Shown: positions 16,332 to 25,885, numbered from the stretch's first letter. The stretch: DNA of 64,000 nt from Candidatus Sumerlaeaceae bacterium (GCA_026418615.1 JAOAAY010000003.1:1-64000), one strand, 5' to 3'. Numbers and translations: made by a program. Notes: a model not told the origin generated them from the sequence alone.

Positions 16332-19300
16332 GTGGATTTCGTTCATCTTCATGTGCATAGTCACTTCTCGCTGGAGGAGGGGGTTGCCCCTCCGGAGGCG
16401 CTTGTGATGCGCGCCCGCGAACTGGGCATGCGTGCGCTTGCCCTCACCGACCACAACTCGCTGGCGGGGGTGGTCGCGTTTTGCACGGCATGCCGGACGC
16501 ACGGCATCCGCCCTGTGATCGGGGCAGAACTGGATGTGTTGCCGTTTGAAACCAAGGTCACTTCCGCCCAACTATTCCGATTGGTTTTGCTTGCCGAAAA
16601 TGAGGCGGGTTACCGCAACCTCGTGCGCTTGGTGCAGCGCGCGCATACCGCCCCGGTGCGCGGCAATCCGGCCATTCGTCTTGATGACCTGAAGGCAGGC
16701 GCCAGCGGTCTGATTGTCCTGACCGGCGGCGAGCACAGCGAACTCTACCACCTCGTCGCGTCAGGGCGCGCGGCGGAGACGGAGACCCACATCACGGAAC
16801 TCGTGCGGATTTTCTCGCGCGAGAATGTCGTCTTCGAGGTCCAAAATTTCGGTGTTACAGGCGAGTCGCCCGTGGCGGGGCAGATCGTCCGGCTGGCCGA
16901 GTTTCTGTCCATGAGATGTGTGGCGACCAACGATGTCTGCTTTCTGTACCCTGAAGATTCCATCTGTTATGAGTTTTTGCGCCGTGACGCCCCGCCCTCG
17001 TTCCTGAGTTTCCTCGAGCGTCGCGATCCGTTGCGCCACCGCCATCTGGCCTCTCCCGCCGACATGATGCGCAAGTTCCAGCGCACGCCTCAGGTCATCC
17101 GCAGCACCGTGGATATCTCCGAGCGCTGCGGCTTCGTGCCGAATCTCGAGAAGAAGCGTTTCCCATCCCAGGATTTCGTACGCGGGTTCGATGCCGACTC
17201 CTACCTCTGGGATCTCACCTTCCGCGAAGCGCGTGCCCGCTTCACGGAACTCACCTCGGAGATGAAGAACCGGCTCAACGAAGAATTCGATTACCTGAAA
17301 AACGAAGGGTTGTCTAATAATATCCTGTTGCTTTGGAACATCGCGCAGTTTTGCCGCCGTTCGCGCATTGCACTCGGCGTGGGCCGCGGCAACACCATTT
17401 CGAGCCTGATAGCCCACATTTTGGGCATCACTCAGGTCAACCCATTGGATTACAAACTGCGTTTTCTGGGTTTTGAGGGCGAAACGCCTCAAGACCGTTG
17501 CCTGACGGTCGAAATCCCCTCCAGCCATGCCCGACGCCTGCATGAATTCCTGCGCGAAAACTTTGGCGCCAACTTTTGCAGTGCCGTGGGGCGTTGGTTG
17601 CCAGCCAGCAAGACATCACTGGCGCGCGAAATCTGCCAATGGTTTCATTTGCCTTTCACGCAGGTGGCGGCCCTCGTAGAGGAGTGGGACGATCGAGCGC
17701 CGCACGGAGAAGCGACGCTGGAGCGTTTCGTGCCGCACCGCGGCGATGGTGTGGCGCTCCCCAACCGCGATGTGGTGCGGTTCATGCTGGCACGGTTGCT
17801 GCCGCGCCCGCGCCAATTGGCATGCGCCGAACAGCAGTTTGCCATTTCCGGCGAGAATTTGAACGGACTGGTCCCGCGCGTGCCGGCGGAAGACGAACTC
17901 GTGACGCAGATGGATGCCGCAGCGTTAGATGGTTTCAACATCCCGCGGGTGCGCATTGACTCGAGTCCACTCCTCAATATCATTGACACCGCGGCCCGTT
18001 GGGTCCGCGAGCAGGAGCATGCCAAATTCGACCCGGAACGCATTCCGCCGGACGATGACGACACCTACAGCCTGCTCGCTCGCGGCCTCACGAACGGCAT
18101 AGATCCGTTTCACTCCATTACGATGAAATCCCTGCTGCGCGAGCACCGTCCACGCAACCTCATGGGGCTGCTCAAGTTGAAGGCCATGGAAAAAACGCCC
18201 GATGCCGACCGCGCCCCGGATGTCCGCGAACACCTGCCCGAATGTCTGCTTACCTACCGCTGCGCCTTCATCAAGGCGCACTATCCCATGAGTTTCATGA
18301 CCGCGCTGCTGACCCACTCGTATCCGAATCGCAAAAAGTTCACGGTCATCTTGCGCGAGGCCAAGCAGATGGGCATCCGGATCCTGCCGCCAGACATCAA
18401 CCGCAGTTTTTACGAGTTTTCGCTGGCCCCGCGTGCCATTCGCACCGGCCTGATGGTCGTCAGCGGACTCGGCGAGAAAGCCTATGCGGAAATCGAGCGC
18501 GTGCGGATGGGAGGCAATTTCAACAATTTGCTCGATCTCATCCGCCGCACGGATCCCCGGCTGGTGAACAACCGGGTTCTCGCCAATCTGGCCCGAACGG
18601 GCGCTCTCGATGTATTCAACCTCAAACGCTCGCAACTTCTGAGTATGATCGAGGATCAGGCCGATTTTGCGCGCAAGGATGGCGCGGCCCCGTCGCTCTT
18701 CGACGGACAGGATGACCTGGAGGGGCTGCCCGCGCTGGATGCTCCCGACATCCCGGAGTTGTCCGAGGGCGACATTATCCGCAACGAGATCGCCGCGGCC
18801 GGCTACTGCATTTCCTTTGACCAGTTACACTTTTACAAAGGCCTCATCCGTCAGTGCCGCGCCTTGTCGCCCTACGAATTGTCCGCTAAATATGTGGGAC
18901 GAGAGGTGCACCTCGCCGGCTTCATCGAGCATGCCGACTCGCGCAGCCCGCTCATTGATGAGACCGAACAGGTGCTGCTCGACATGGAGGGACGGGTCGT
19001 TGTCATGGCGCTCAAAGCCGCGAAACTTTACGAGGCCGCCCTCCAGGCGAACGCACCAGTGCTCGTCGGCGGAACAGTTCACCGTCGAAAGGATGAAGTG
19101 TACCTCAAGGCGCTCACGGCTTTCACCCTCCGGCAGGTCCAACAGATGAGCCGGCAGGTGCTCGAATTGACCTTGGATCTGAGCGGCGAGAACCTTCGCA
19201 CGGTTCGTCTCATCCGATCGCTTGTGCGCCAGTACCGCACCGGTGGCACAACGCTCCTGCGTATCGAGAATTTCGCCGGAAGCAGTTTCGGCCGCTGGTA

Positions 19301-19517
19301 CGCCGGGGCCATCTCGGGTGCCAAGGTCTTCTTCAGTCCGCCGTTTTATCAGGCTCTGAAACTGATCCTCCCGGAGGAACAGATGACCCTGACCGTGGCC
19401 GAGGACACGGACCCTGATCTCCTTCACGCTCTCTCTCCCTCGCGTTTCCCGCGGGCGGAAAAGCCGGGTTCCCCGCCGGAGCCGGAAGAGAATTCGTCCG
19501 TCATTGATGCGTATTAG
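16332..19517 (+). CDS. DnaE-like DNA polymerase III alpha paralogue with degenerate polymerase active site
   Basis: 1061-residue protein built like DnaE: PHP domain (MDFVHLHVHSHFSLEEGV, ALTDHNSLAGV, IGAELDV), palm-like region (LGVGRGNTISSLIAHILGIT), tandem helix-hairpin-helix part (ILPPDINRSFYEF..VSGLGEKAYAEI) and a C-terminal OB fold (GREVHLAGFIE). The catalytic PDFDxDF motif is replaced by CLTVEIP (residues 390-396), so the two metal-binding aspartates appear as Thr and Glu. RPGP, YQEQVM and FNKSHSAAY of the fingers are absent, with a deletion of well over 100 residues near residues 600-650. GRGSAAGS is also altered. A PHP histidine is Cys in TNDVCFL. It is probably polymerase-inactive; a clamp- or DNA-binding accessory role is inference. 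The start is GTG. Confidence 0.9.
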   Translation: MDFVHLHVHSHFSLEEGVAPPEALVMRARELGMRALALTDHNSLAGVVAFCTACRTHGIRPVIGAELDVLPFETKVTSAQLFRLVLLAENEAGYRNLVRLVQRAHTAPVRGNPAIRLDDLKAGASGLIVLTGGEHSELYHLVASGRAAETETHITELVRIFSRENVVFEVQNFGVTGESPVAGQIVRLAEFLSMRCVATNDVCFLYPEDSICYEFLRRDAPPSFLSFLERRDPLRHRHLASPADMMRKFQRTPQVIRSTVDISERCGFVPNLEKKRFPSQDFVRGFDADSYLWDLTFREARARFTELTSEMKNRLNEEFDYLKNEGLSNNILLLWNIAQFCRRSRIALGVGRGNTISSLIAHILGITQVNPLDYKLRFLGFEGETPQDRCLTVEIPSSHARRLHEFLRENFGANFCSAVGRWLPASKTSLAREICQWFHLPFTQVAALVEEWDDRAPHGEATLERFVPHRGDGVALPNRDVVRFMLARLLPRPRQLACAEQQFAISGENLNGLVPRVPAEDELVTQMDAAALDGFNIPRVRIDSSPLLNIIDTAARWVREQEHAKFDPERIPPDDDDTYSLLARGLTNGIDPFHSITMKSLLREHRPRNLMGLLKLKAMEKTPDADRAPDVREHLPECLLTYRCAFIKAHYPMSFMTALLTHSYPNRKKFTVILREAKQMGIRILPPDINRSFYEFSLAPRAIRTGLMVVSGLGEKAYAEIERVRMGGNFNNLLDLIRRTDPRLVNNRVLANLARTGALDVFNLKRSQLLSMIEDQADFARKDGAAPSLFDGQDDLEGLPALDAPDIPELSEGDIIRNEIAAAGYCISFDQLHFYKGLIRQCRALSPYELSAKYVGREVHLAGFIEHADSRSPLIDETEQVLLDMEGRVVVMALKAAKLYEAALQANAPVLVGGTVHRRKDEVYLKALTAFTLRQVQQMSRQVLELTLDLSGENLRTVRLIRSLVRQYRTGGTTLLRIENFAGSSFGRWYAGAISGAKVFFSPPFYQALKLILPEEQMTLTVAEDTDPDLLHALSPSRFPRAEKPGSPPEPEENSSVIDAY

Positions 19518-19556
19518 GGGACGGCTGAAATCCTCAGTACGGAGAACCCGCGAATA

Positions 19557-20189
19557 ATGAAAAGTGCCTTGCGCTTCGCGCTTGCCCTCGCGGCCCTGAC
19601 AGGTGTCTTTCCTGCCATGGCTAACGGACCCTACGCAACTTTCAAGACCTCGGAGGGCGAGTTCATTGTCGAACTCCTGCCCGAAAAAGCGCCCAAGACT
19701 GTGGAGAATTTTATCGGGCTCGCCAAGGGCACCAAAGTTTGGCAGCACCCCGGGACCAAACAGCAGATGGAAAACAAACCGCTGTACAACGGCACGGTTT
19801 TCCACCGTACCATCAAAGGCTTCATGATTCAGGGTGGTGATCCGCTCGGCACAGGGACGGGCAACCCCGGGTATCGCTTCGAGGACGAATTCAGCGATTT
19901 GAAGTTTGATGCCCCGGGCATTCTGGCGATGGCCAACAGCGGCCCCAACACGAACGGCTGTCAGTTCTTTGTGACCGTCGCCCCCACGCCACACCTCAAC
20001 AATCGCCATACAATCTTTGGAAAGGTTGTCAAGGGGATGGATGTGGTGCTGAAGATCGCTGACAAGCCCAGCGAACCGGGATCCGGCCGCGCGATCAATC
20101 CCGTCAAACTTGAGACCGTGACCATCTCCGACTCCATGCCCGGCTCCGCGCCGGTCAAGGCGGACAGCCCCACGACTGGCGCCCGGTAA
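19557..20189 (+). CDS. Exported cyclophilin-type peptidyl-prolyl isomerase
   Basis: 210-residue periplasmic PPIase that speeds cis-trans isomerisation of prolyl bonds. A signal peptide (MKSALRFALALAALTGVFPAMA) precedes the cyclophilin domain. Family landmarks are visible: APKTVENFIGLA, VFHRTIKGFMIQGGDPLGTGTG, ILAMANSGPNTNGCQFFVT and LNNRHTIFGKVVKGMDVV, including the catalytic Arg in FHR and the QFF strand. The chosen ATG is 40 bases after the DnaE-like stop. It is followed at close spacing by the FmdB zinc-ribbon gene on the same strand. Confidence 0.95.
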   Translation: MKSALRFALALAALTGVFPAMANGPYATFKTSEGEFIVELLPEKAPKTVENFIGLAKGTKVWQHPGTKQQMENKPLYNGTVFHRTIKGFMIQGGDPLGTGTGNPGYRFEDEFSDLKFDAPGILAMANSGPNTNGCQFFVTVAPTPHLNNRHTIFGKVVKGMDVVLKIADKPSEPGSGRAINPVKLETVTISDSMPGSAPVKADSPTTGAR

Positions 20190-20209
20190 GATCTCGGAGG
20201 AATCGCCTT

Positions 20210-20458
20210 ATGCCTGTTTTCGAGTACAAATGCGAGGACTGCGGCGCCGAATTTGAGGAACTGCTCCTGAGCCGCGCCGAACAGTTCTCCGTCACCTGCA
20301 AGTCCTGTGCATCCGGAAATGTGACCAAATTGTTATCGGGAGCCGCCGTCCTTCACAGCCGCGAAGGCGGCTGCGCCTCCGGAGCCTGCGATTTTGACGG
20401 AGACTCATGCAGCGGGGGAGCGTGCGGGGGCGGCATGTGCGGATTGGGAGACGATTAG
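20210..20458 (+). CDS. FmdB-family zinc-ribbon protein
   Basis: 82-residue small protein of the FmdB/CxxC_CxxC_SSSS regulatory family. It begins MPVFEYKCEDCGAEFEELL and has a second CKSCAS pair, so one zinc ribbon is expected. The C-terminal third is unusually Cys/Gly-rich (GGCASGACDFDGDSCSGGAC), more so than most members. A strong ribosome-binding site (GGAGG) lies about 10 bases upstream. Its biological role is not established. It is followed with one base of spacing by another small gene. Confidence 0.9.
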   Translation: MPVFEYKCEDCGAEFEELLLSRAEQFSVTCKSCASGNVTKLLSGAAVLHSREGGCASGACDFDGDSCSGGACGGGMCGLGDD

Positions 20459-20459
20459 G

Positions 20460-20645
20460 ATGCGGAAAAAAGGCCGTACGAAAACGGAAAGTCCCGAGAA
20501 GATGCCGGTTGAGACCGTGGGGATCCAGATGAGCCGAACATCCGGGCCCGCCGGACCCTCGCGCGAACAACTGACAGGCGGCAACCAGCCTGCCGACGAG
20601 AGCGAGGTTGCTCGCCTCGTCGCGCAGTTCATCGCCCGAAAATAA
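20460..20645 (+). CDS. Small basic hypothetical protein coupled to the FmdB gene
   Basis: 61 residues, MRKKGRTKTESPEKMPVETV to VARLVAQFIARK. The ATG follows the FmdB stop after a single G (TAGGATG), the arrangement expected for translational coupling. The N-terminus is lysine/arginine-rich and the C-terminus looks like an amphipathic helix. The track lists a longer version beginning inside the FmdB gene. No family recognised; a chance ORF is possible. Confidence 0.45.
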   Translation: MRKKGRTKTESPEKMPVETVGIQMSRTSGPAGPSREQLTGGNQPADESEVARLVAQFIARK

Positions 20646-20763
20646 TTTCCAACGCGAAGCCGCCCATGGGGCAAGGCCCGGACGGCGACTCCTCAGGTGT
20701 GCGGTGCGGGGAAGACGGCCAGGTTGCCCGCCCGACGCCGGGCGCGTCGCCGTGTATCGGTTT

Positions 20764-22314
20764 TTATTGCCTTGGTACATAGAACTGCAGGCGGGTGTTG
20801 AGCGTCCGGAATTCCTCGGCTCTCAGCGGGCGGTATTGCCGCTCGATAGCGGCCCTGATTTCCGGGATTCGGCCTGTCTGGGCTAAATCGAGCGCCACGA
20901 ATGCGATCTCGCGCCGGTCAAGCATTCCGGCCAATCGTTCCACTGTCTCCACGCCGCGCCCGCGCTGGCCATCCTGCCGCTCGTTGAAATACTTGAGCGT
21001 CCACAGGAGCAGTTCCGAGTAGTCCAGCGCGATGCGTCGCTGGGCGATGAATGCGTAATGCGGCGGCGACAGCACCAGTCCGTCTGGCGGACAGTGGCGC
21101 TGCATGATGCGCACGACTTCCATGGTCCGGTATTCGTCCAACTCATAACTGCCTTGGCGCAGGGTGTTCCAAGAATGGAGCAGTCCCGGTCCCATGACCG
21201 TGAGGAGCGCCATGGCCGTCGCCAGCCATCGGGCGAGCGCCGTGAGGTCCGCGCCGCCCGGCAACCATTGCGCGCGCCCGCCCGTCATGTGCTTGCGCCA
21301 GAAATGCACCAGCATGTAGCCGGAAAAGGTCGCCACCCATGGCTCGCCAATGGTGAAGATATAATCCACCGTGCCGCCTTTAGCCACATAGAGGATGGAC
21401 ATCAGAGCCGCGGCGGCGAAAAGGGCGGCATACTCGCGCACCTCGCGCGGGCCGCGCCGCGTGTATCGGAGCAGACCCAGCAGGGCGAGCACGATGTACC
21501 CGCCCTCGAGGGCCAACACATCGCCGCCCTCGCGCACAATTTTGCCAACCGCGTAGTCGAGCAGGGTCTGTCCCGGCGGCAGAAACTCCGGGCGGGGAAA
21601 TGAACCAACCTGGTTTGCCACAACATTCTCGATGAAGGCGCCCGTACGCCACTCGAAGAACACCCAGGCGCCTCCCACCAGCAAGGCGAGCGGCGCGCCG
21701 TAGGCCGCCAGCTGGCGCGGGCGCCGCAATGCCAGCCCCGCGACAAAAAACAGCGCGTAGGGCGCGGCCGTCATGTTGGTCAGCACGGCAAGCGCCATCA
21801 GCACTCCCGCGCCGGCCGCGGCAGCCAGCGTCCAGCGCGTCATCAGCAGAAACGCCAATGTCATAAAAAGCATTTCCGTGGGTTCGCTCTGGTAGCCGAG
21901 CGTCCACCAAAAACCAAGCGGCAGCAGCAGGTAGATGGCAGCCGCCGCGACACCGACCGGGCGCATGGCACACCGAGCGGCAGGCGAGGCGCCCCCCGCC
22001 GTCCGGAGCGCCGCAGCATACACGACCATCATCGTGGCCACATGCAGCAACACGCTGTAGGCCCGGAACGCATAGAGGGGGTGGGGGAGCAGATGGCCGG
22101 CGCGTGCCAGGACCTCGCCGATGAGGAAGTGCACCGGCGGCTGAGGAGCGAGGATGTCCCGATAGACCATGGCGCCTTGTGCGGCACGCCACGAGATGTA
22201 CATATAATTCCCGTCGCCGAAGTCGAGGTGGCCGGGATTCCAATGCGCAGCGACCAGCGCTGCGTATGCCGCGGCCATCGCCCCGAGCCAAAGTGCGGCT
22301 CCCCGCCGCGTCAT
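20764..22314 (-). CDS. Multi-pass membrane protein, GT39/dolichyl-phosphate-mannose transferase-like
   Basis: 516 residues from MTRRGAALWLGAMAAAY, with about ten hydrophobic segments spread along the first 400 residues and a hydrophilic C-terminal domain. The first loop DFGDGNYMYISWRAAQGAMVYRDI and the following PQPPVHF resemble the acidic loop of GT39/ArnT-like proteins that move sugar from polyprenyl-phosphate donors on the outer face of the inner membrane. The start 22 codons after the track start gives a typical first membrane helix. It is downstream of the deacetylase-like gene on the same strand with a 100-base gap, so a shared role in a surface glycan is plausible. Confidence 0.75.
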   Translation of the reverse strand: MTRRGAALWLGAMAAAYAALVAAHWNPGHLDFGDGNYMYISWRAAQGAMVYRDILAPQPPVHFLIGEVLARAGHLLPHPLYAFRAYSVLLHVATMMVVYAAALRTAGGASPAARCAMRPVGVAAAAIYLLLPLGFWWTLGYQSEPTEMLFMTLAFLLMTRWTLAAAAGAGVLMALAVLTNMTAAPYALFFVAGLALRRPRQLAAYGAPLALLVGGAWVFFEWRTGAFIENVVANQVGSFPRPEFLPPGQTLLDYAVGKIVREGGDVLALEGGYIVLALLGLLRYTRRGPREVREYAALFAAAALMSILYVAKGGTVDYIFTIGEPWVATFSGYMLVHFWRKHMTGGRAQWLPGGADLTALARWLATAMALLTVMGPGLLHSWNTLRQGSYELDEYRTMEVVRIMQRHCPPDGLVLSPPHYAFIAQRRIALDYSELLLWTLKYFNERQDGQRGRGVETVERLAGMLDRREIAFVALDLAQTGRIPEIRAAIERQYRPLRAEEFRTLNTRLQFYVPRQ

Positions 22315-22414
22315 GCGCCGAAAAGCCAGAGCCGCACAGTCGCAGGGGCGGAAAGGACAGCCGGAATATCCGGTCTGCATCCTGTGCTGGCGACTTTGCG
22401 CTGAGTGCTACTTT

Positions 22415-23896
22415 TCATTCCGCGACCGTCGTCTCGAAGTCCCGGCACAAGCCGTTGAGGGTCGTGAAGTGGACGCTGCCTGCGGCGGCAGAGAGGAAGT
22501 ATTCGAGGGTGCCCCAGTAACCGGGATGCACGGCCTCGTCGCGCAGCGTGTTGTGCCACAGGAGCACGAAGCACCCGCCTCGGGTTGTGCTGGCCTCGAG
22601 CAGGGCGGCCAGCCGCTCCACCGCTTTTTCGGCTGGCAGTCGCTCATAAACCGACAGCGACATGTCCATCACGATGGTGGGAATCTCGATGAGGGACAGT
22701 TCGGTGCGTTTTTCCACATCGAAGGGATGAAAACACCCTGACCATCCGCACCGGAACCCCGCGCGGTCGGCGAAGGCCATGGTCGAGTCGTAGCGGGCGT
22801 TGGCGCACAACTGCGCGTGCCAGGTATCGGGCGTCTTGAAACGAAGGTAATGCTGGCGCACGCCGCGTACGGGTTTTCCGGCCACAGCCCGGAGCGCCTC
22901 GGCCTGCCGCGCGATCATGGGACCGTCGCGGAAACTATCGTAAGAGGGATGCAGGGCGATCTCGTCAGTTGCACTGCGCACGCGCGCCATCAGTTGCGCG
23001 ATGCTCGGGTCGGTCAGCGCGTAATCCGCATCGTGGCGGGATGTTCCGCCGGCCATGAAAAACCATGTGCTCGGCGCGCCCGTGCGATCTTTGACCGCAA
23101 ACAGGTCGTCGAAACTGTCGTACGGGTCGCGCCGCATGCCGGCCACGACGAGCGCGGCATGCCCGGCCTGCCGGATGCTTGTTTGCGGCCGTGTCAATTC
23201 GGCCAGCGCGCGCTGCGCCCCGCCGCGCCCGCGGTACTTCGATAAACGGTCCACATCGTGCGTCAGCGCCACGGTCGGCCTGCCGCGCAGCCGCACCACA
23301 GCCAGCGGAGTCAGCCGCAAAGCATCCGCGTAAACCTTTTGCAGCCATTCAAACAGCCGGTTGACCAGCGGCAAGTCATAAAGATCAGGCGGCGCCGCGG
23401 AATGGGCGCAGAGAAACCGTCCGTGCACATCCGCCGGCACCGACGCCACATATTCCTCATATCGCGTCAGGAACCAGAATGCCGCGGCCAGCAAATCGAA
23501 ATCCAGCCGCAGGGCCTTATGACCCGCCGGGCCCAGATGTTTTCCGAATCCGACCTCTTCAAGGCACTCCCGCAGCACCGACGCGCGCACGGGCAGGTCG
23601 CGCGTGGTCAGAAACTGCCGGCCGAAAAACGGTCCGCGCTCCACCGCCACGAGAAATTCGTAAGTTCCTGCGGCCTTGGCCACCAGCCCCTCGATGTCCT
23701 GCGCCGCCGCATAAAGCAGCACAGCCGGCCGCCGCGACGCCCCCGCCAGCCGAAACGCCAGTTCCTCCGGCACACAGTATTCCACCGACCACCCGCAGAA
23801 ACGCGCGAAGGTCCGCACGACATAGTCCACGCAAACGGCGAACTCGTCCTCCGTGCGACAGACCAGCAGGCGAATGGAGACGGGCGAAGTGCTCAT
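22415..23896 (-). CDS. Polysaccharide deacetylase-family protein
   Basis: About 493 residues. An N-terminal domain of about 200 residues (RLLVCRTEDEFAVCVDYVVRTF) precedes a NodB-like domain opening with VALTHDVDRLSKY, the strand plus aspartates that bind the metal and act as general base. EIALHPSYDSFRDG supplies the usual His motif and CFVLLWHNTL a late His. This arrangement is common in large bacterial deacetylase-like proteins of unclear substrate. No signal peptide is seen. ATG at 23896 is preferred over the TTG used by the track. Gene order deacetylase then GT39-like suggests glycan modification. Confidence 0.85.
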   Translation of the reverse strand: MSTSPVSIRLLVCRTEDEFAVCVDYVVRTFARFCGWSVEYCVPEELAFRLAGASRRPAVLLYAAAQDIEGLVAKAAGTYEFLVAVERGPFFGRQFLTTRDLPVRASVLRECLEEVGFGKHLGPAGHKALRLDFDLLAAAFWFLTRYEEYVASVPADVHGRFLCAHSAAPPDLYDLPLVNRLFEWLQKVYADALRLTPLAVVRLRGRPTVALTHDVDRLSKYRGRGGAQRALAELTRPQTSIRQAGHAALVVAGMRRDPYDSFDDLFAVKDRTGAPSTWFFMAGGTSRHDADYALTDPSIAQLMARVRSATDEIALHPSYDSFRDGPMIARQAEALRAVAGKPVRGVRQHYLRFKTPDTWHAQLCANARYDSTMAFADRAGFRCGWSGCFHPFDVEKRTELSLIEIPTIVMDMSLSVYERLPAEKAVERLAALLEASTTRGGCFVLLWHNTLRDEAVHPGYWGTLEYFLSAAAGSVHFTTLNGLCRDFETTVAE

Positions 23897-24013
23897 CGGA
23901 GCCGCATTGGTCGCCAAAGCCGTTGCACAATCAAGCGCCGTTGTGGCTCGGTTGGCGAGCAGGGCGCAAAGAAAATTGGAACCGCAGACGGTCAGACCCA
24001 GTCACGCGTGTCC

Positions 24014-25585
24014 TTAATACCAACGAGGTCGCAAACGCAGCCTCTCGGCCACGGCCTTGCGAGATTCGACCATGGACTCGGCGACTCGAAGGTCCCTGAG
24101 GGTCTTCAGCAATTGGTCGCGCTTGACCTCGAACGGAATCAGCGGAAGTTCGCGTTTTCCATCGAGGCGGAAAAACACCACGCCTGTTGTGGTGGAGTAG
24201 AGCCCGCTGATGTAGCCCTCCGGCTGACGGAGCAACTCCATGTCGGCCGGACCGATACCGGTACCTTGTTCCCAACCGCTGGTTTCCTCGACGATGAGCC
24301 CCCTTGGTTCCCATCGCCGCACGAGATCCGTGTCAGATGTCCCTCCGATGAGGTCGTTGCGGATCGTCTCGGCCAGTTGGCGGGCTTTCTCGAGACTGCG
24401 GGCGGGTTGCCCTTTACGCGTCTGCGTGGGAACGGTGAAACGAGTTAAGCGGAAAATTCCAGATTCCCGCATTTGAGTCGGATTTGCATCGTAGTATTGG
24501 CGGGCATCGTCCTCAGTAACTTTGATTTGCTCACTGACACTTGTTTCATAGTAGGCGCGAGCCACGAGGCGGTCGAGCAAGAGAGCCAAGGTCAGGGAGC
24601 AACGGGAGTCATCGAGGCCTTCCCGCCTTGCTGCTTCGACGATAGCCTTGATGGGGCTTGAGGCTTCTGAGACTGCCGCGATCGCGGTTTTTTCTGCCTG
24701 AGCAACCGCCTCGGCCCGTGCCAGTCGGAGGGCCTCGGCCGCCAGCACGACATCCCTGGCTACCTCCTCGGCCGACGGATTGCGATCAGAAATGACCGAC
24801 TCCACTTTGACCAGGTAATAGCCGTTGTGGAGTTCGACGGCATCGCTCAAGGATCCCGCTGGAGTTTGGAAAACTAAAGTTTTGAAAGCCGGATGATATC
24901 GGTCACTGCGCCGGACCCAACCAATGCGTCCGCCCGATGACGCGCTTGCCGCTTCGCTGAAGCGTCTTGCTGCATCGCCAAAATCCAGTTCCCCCGACTC
25001 GATACGCCATTTCAGGTCGCGCAGCAGCCGAAATTTCTCGGGCGCAGGTTTATCCGCCTTCGGGCCGTCCTTCTGAAGGAAGATGTAGGCAACCTGTCGC
25101 TGTTCTTCCTGGAAAAAAGGTCTACGATCCTTTTCCATCATCCGGCCAATAGTTTCGAGAGACAGGGTGGTGATGCGGCTCGCGACGCTGGTTCTCCATT
25201 CATCAGCGACACACTCATCGTAGCGTTTTTCGGCCTCTACCTCAAGAGTACGGGGCAAAACGAACCCCTTCTGGCGGGCCTCCTGAGCCATGGTCCGATC
25301 CCAGAGGATCTCTTCGGCGCACAACCTTAATATGTCTGATGTGTCTGCCTGAAGGGCCGAGTCATGCGCGGCGTCAAAGTAAGCAGTCCACGGGTCTGAA
25401 TACGGATACTGCAGCGAGCGCGCATACGCAGCAATTTCGTCGGCCGTAATAGTGCCACCGGCATATTCCGCAGCCACTGTTGGCGTCGTGGCGCCGGCGT
25501 AAGCATGAGCCGGCGACGCAACAAGAATTGTTGCAATGAGCGCAAAACAAGGAAAAGAACCTATGGTGGCCCAAAATCTCTTCAT
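24014..25585 (-). CDS. Exported parvulin-type peptidyl-prolyl isomerase (SurA/PpiC-like)
   Basis: 523-residue periplasmic chaperone/isomerase. The signal peptide MKRFWATIGSFPCFALIATILVASPAHA directly follows a good ribosome-binding site (AGAGGGA), which decides the start 29 codons inside the track ORF. An N-terminal helical segment precedes a rotamase domain around GELDFGDAARRFSEAASASSGGRIGWVRRSDRYHPAF and GYYLVKVESV. A second, weaker copy may lie in the C-terminal part (PTQTRKGQPARSLEKARQLAE to TGVVFFRLDGKRE). It probably assists folding of exported or outer-membrane proteins. It stands alone in its orientation context. Confidence 0.85.
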   Translation of the reverse strand: MKRFWATIGSFPCFALIATILVASPAHAYAGATTPTVAAEYAGGTITADEIAAYARSLQYPYSDPWTAYFDAAHDSALQADTSDILRLCAEEILWDRTMAQEARQKGFVLPRTLEVEAEKRYDECVADEWRTSVASRITTLSLETIGRMMEKDRRPFFQEEQRQVAYIFLQKDGPKADKPAPEKFRLLRDLKWRIESGELDFGDAARRFSEAASASSGGRIGWVRRSDRYHPAFKTLVFQTPAGSLSDAVELHNGYYLVKVESVISDRNPSAEEVARDVVLAAEALRLARAEAVAQAEKTAIAAVSEASSPIKAIVEAARREGLDDSRCSLTLALLLDRLVARAYYETSVSEQIKVTEDDARQYYDANPTQMRESGIFRLTRFTVPTQTRKGQPARSLEKARQLAETIRNDLIGGTSDTDLVRRWEPRGLIVEETSGWEQGTGIGPADMELLRQPEGYISGLYSTTTGVVFFRLDGKRELPLIPFEVKRDQLLKTLRDLRVAESMVESRKAVAERLRLRPRWY

Positions 25586-25792
25586 GAGCGACAGGTCCCT
25601 CTCGTCCAATTGTTGATGTCCAAAACAAAACCGCTTGAGCGGCGTGCACACACTGCAGACTGCGGTGAGCATCCGCGAGTTTGAGCAACCTAAGCCGCCT
25701 CTACAAGAAACTCTCGGCGATCACCGGCGCTTAATTGTGCGTGAGCATTTGCTGTCAAACCCCAATCGAACACTGAGGAGTCTGCGGGCGGC

Positions 25793-25826
25793 AAAAAAAG
25801 GCCGAGGGAGAGGGTCTCCCTCGGCC
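25793..25826 (-). terminator. Intrinsic terminator of the exported protein gene at 25886
   Basis: A perfect 12-bp stem (GGCCGAGGGAGA / TCTCCCTCGGCC) with a GGG loop is followed, in minus-strand sense, by a run of seven T. It lies 60 bases after the stop codon. Confidence 0.93.
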
Positions 25827-25885
25827 CAGTTGTCAAGATTCAGTGCGGCCGGACAATTGTGTTGGTCGGCCCAGCCTCGCGGTGC

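Noticed and set aside
18825-20009. 394-codon minus ORF
   Set aside because: Antisense to the DnaE-like and cyclophilin genes, both with clear homology. The composition (His/Arg/Gly-rich) is that of a GC-rich shadow.
20646-20763. CGACGC/GCGTCG hairpin near GGTTTTTA between convergent genes
   Set aside because: The T run is about 11 bases away from the stem, too far for an intrinsic terminator.
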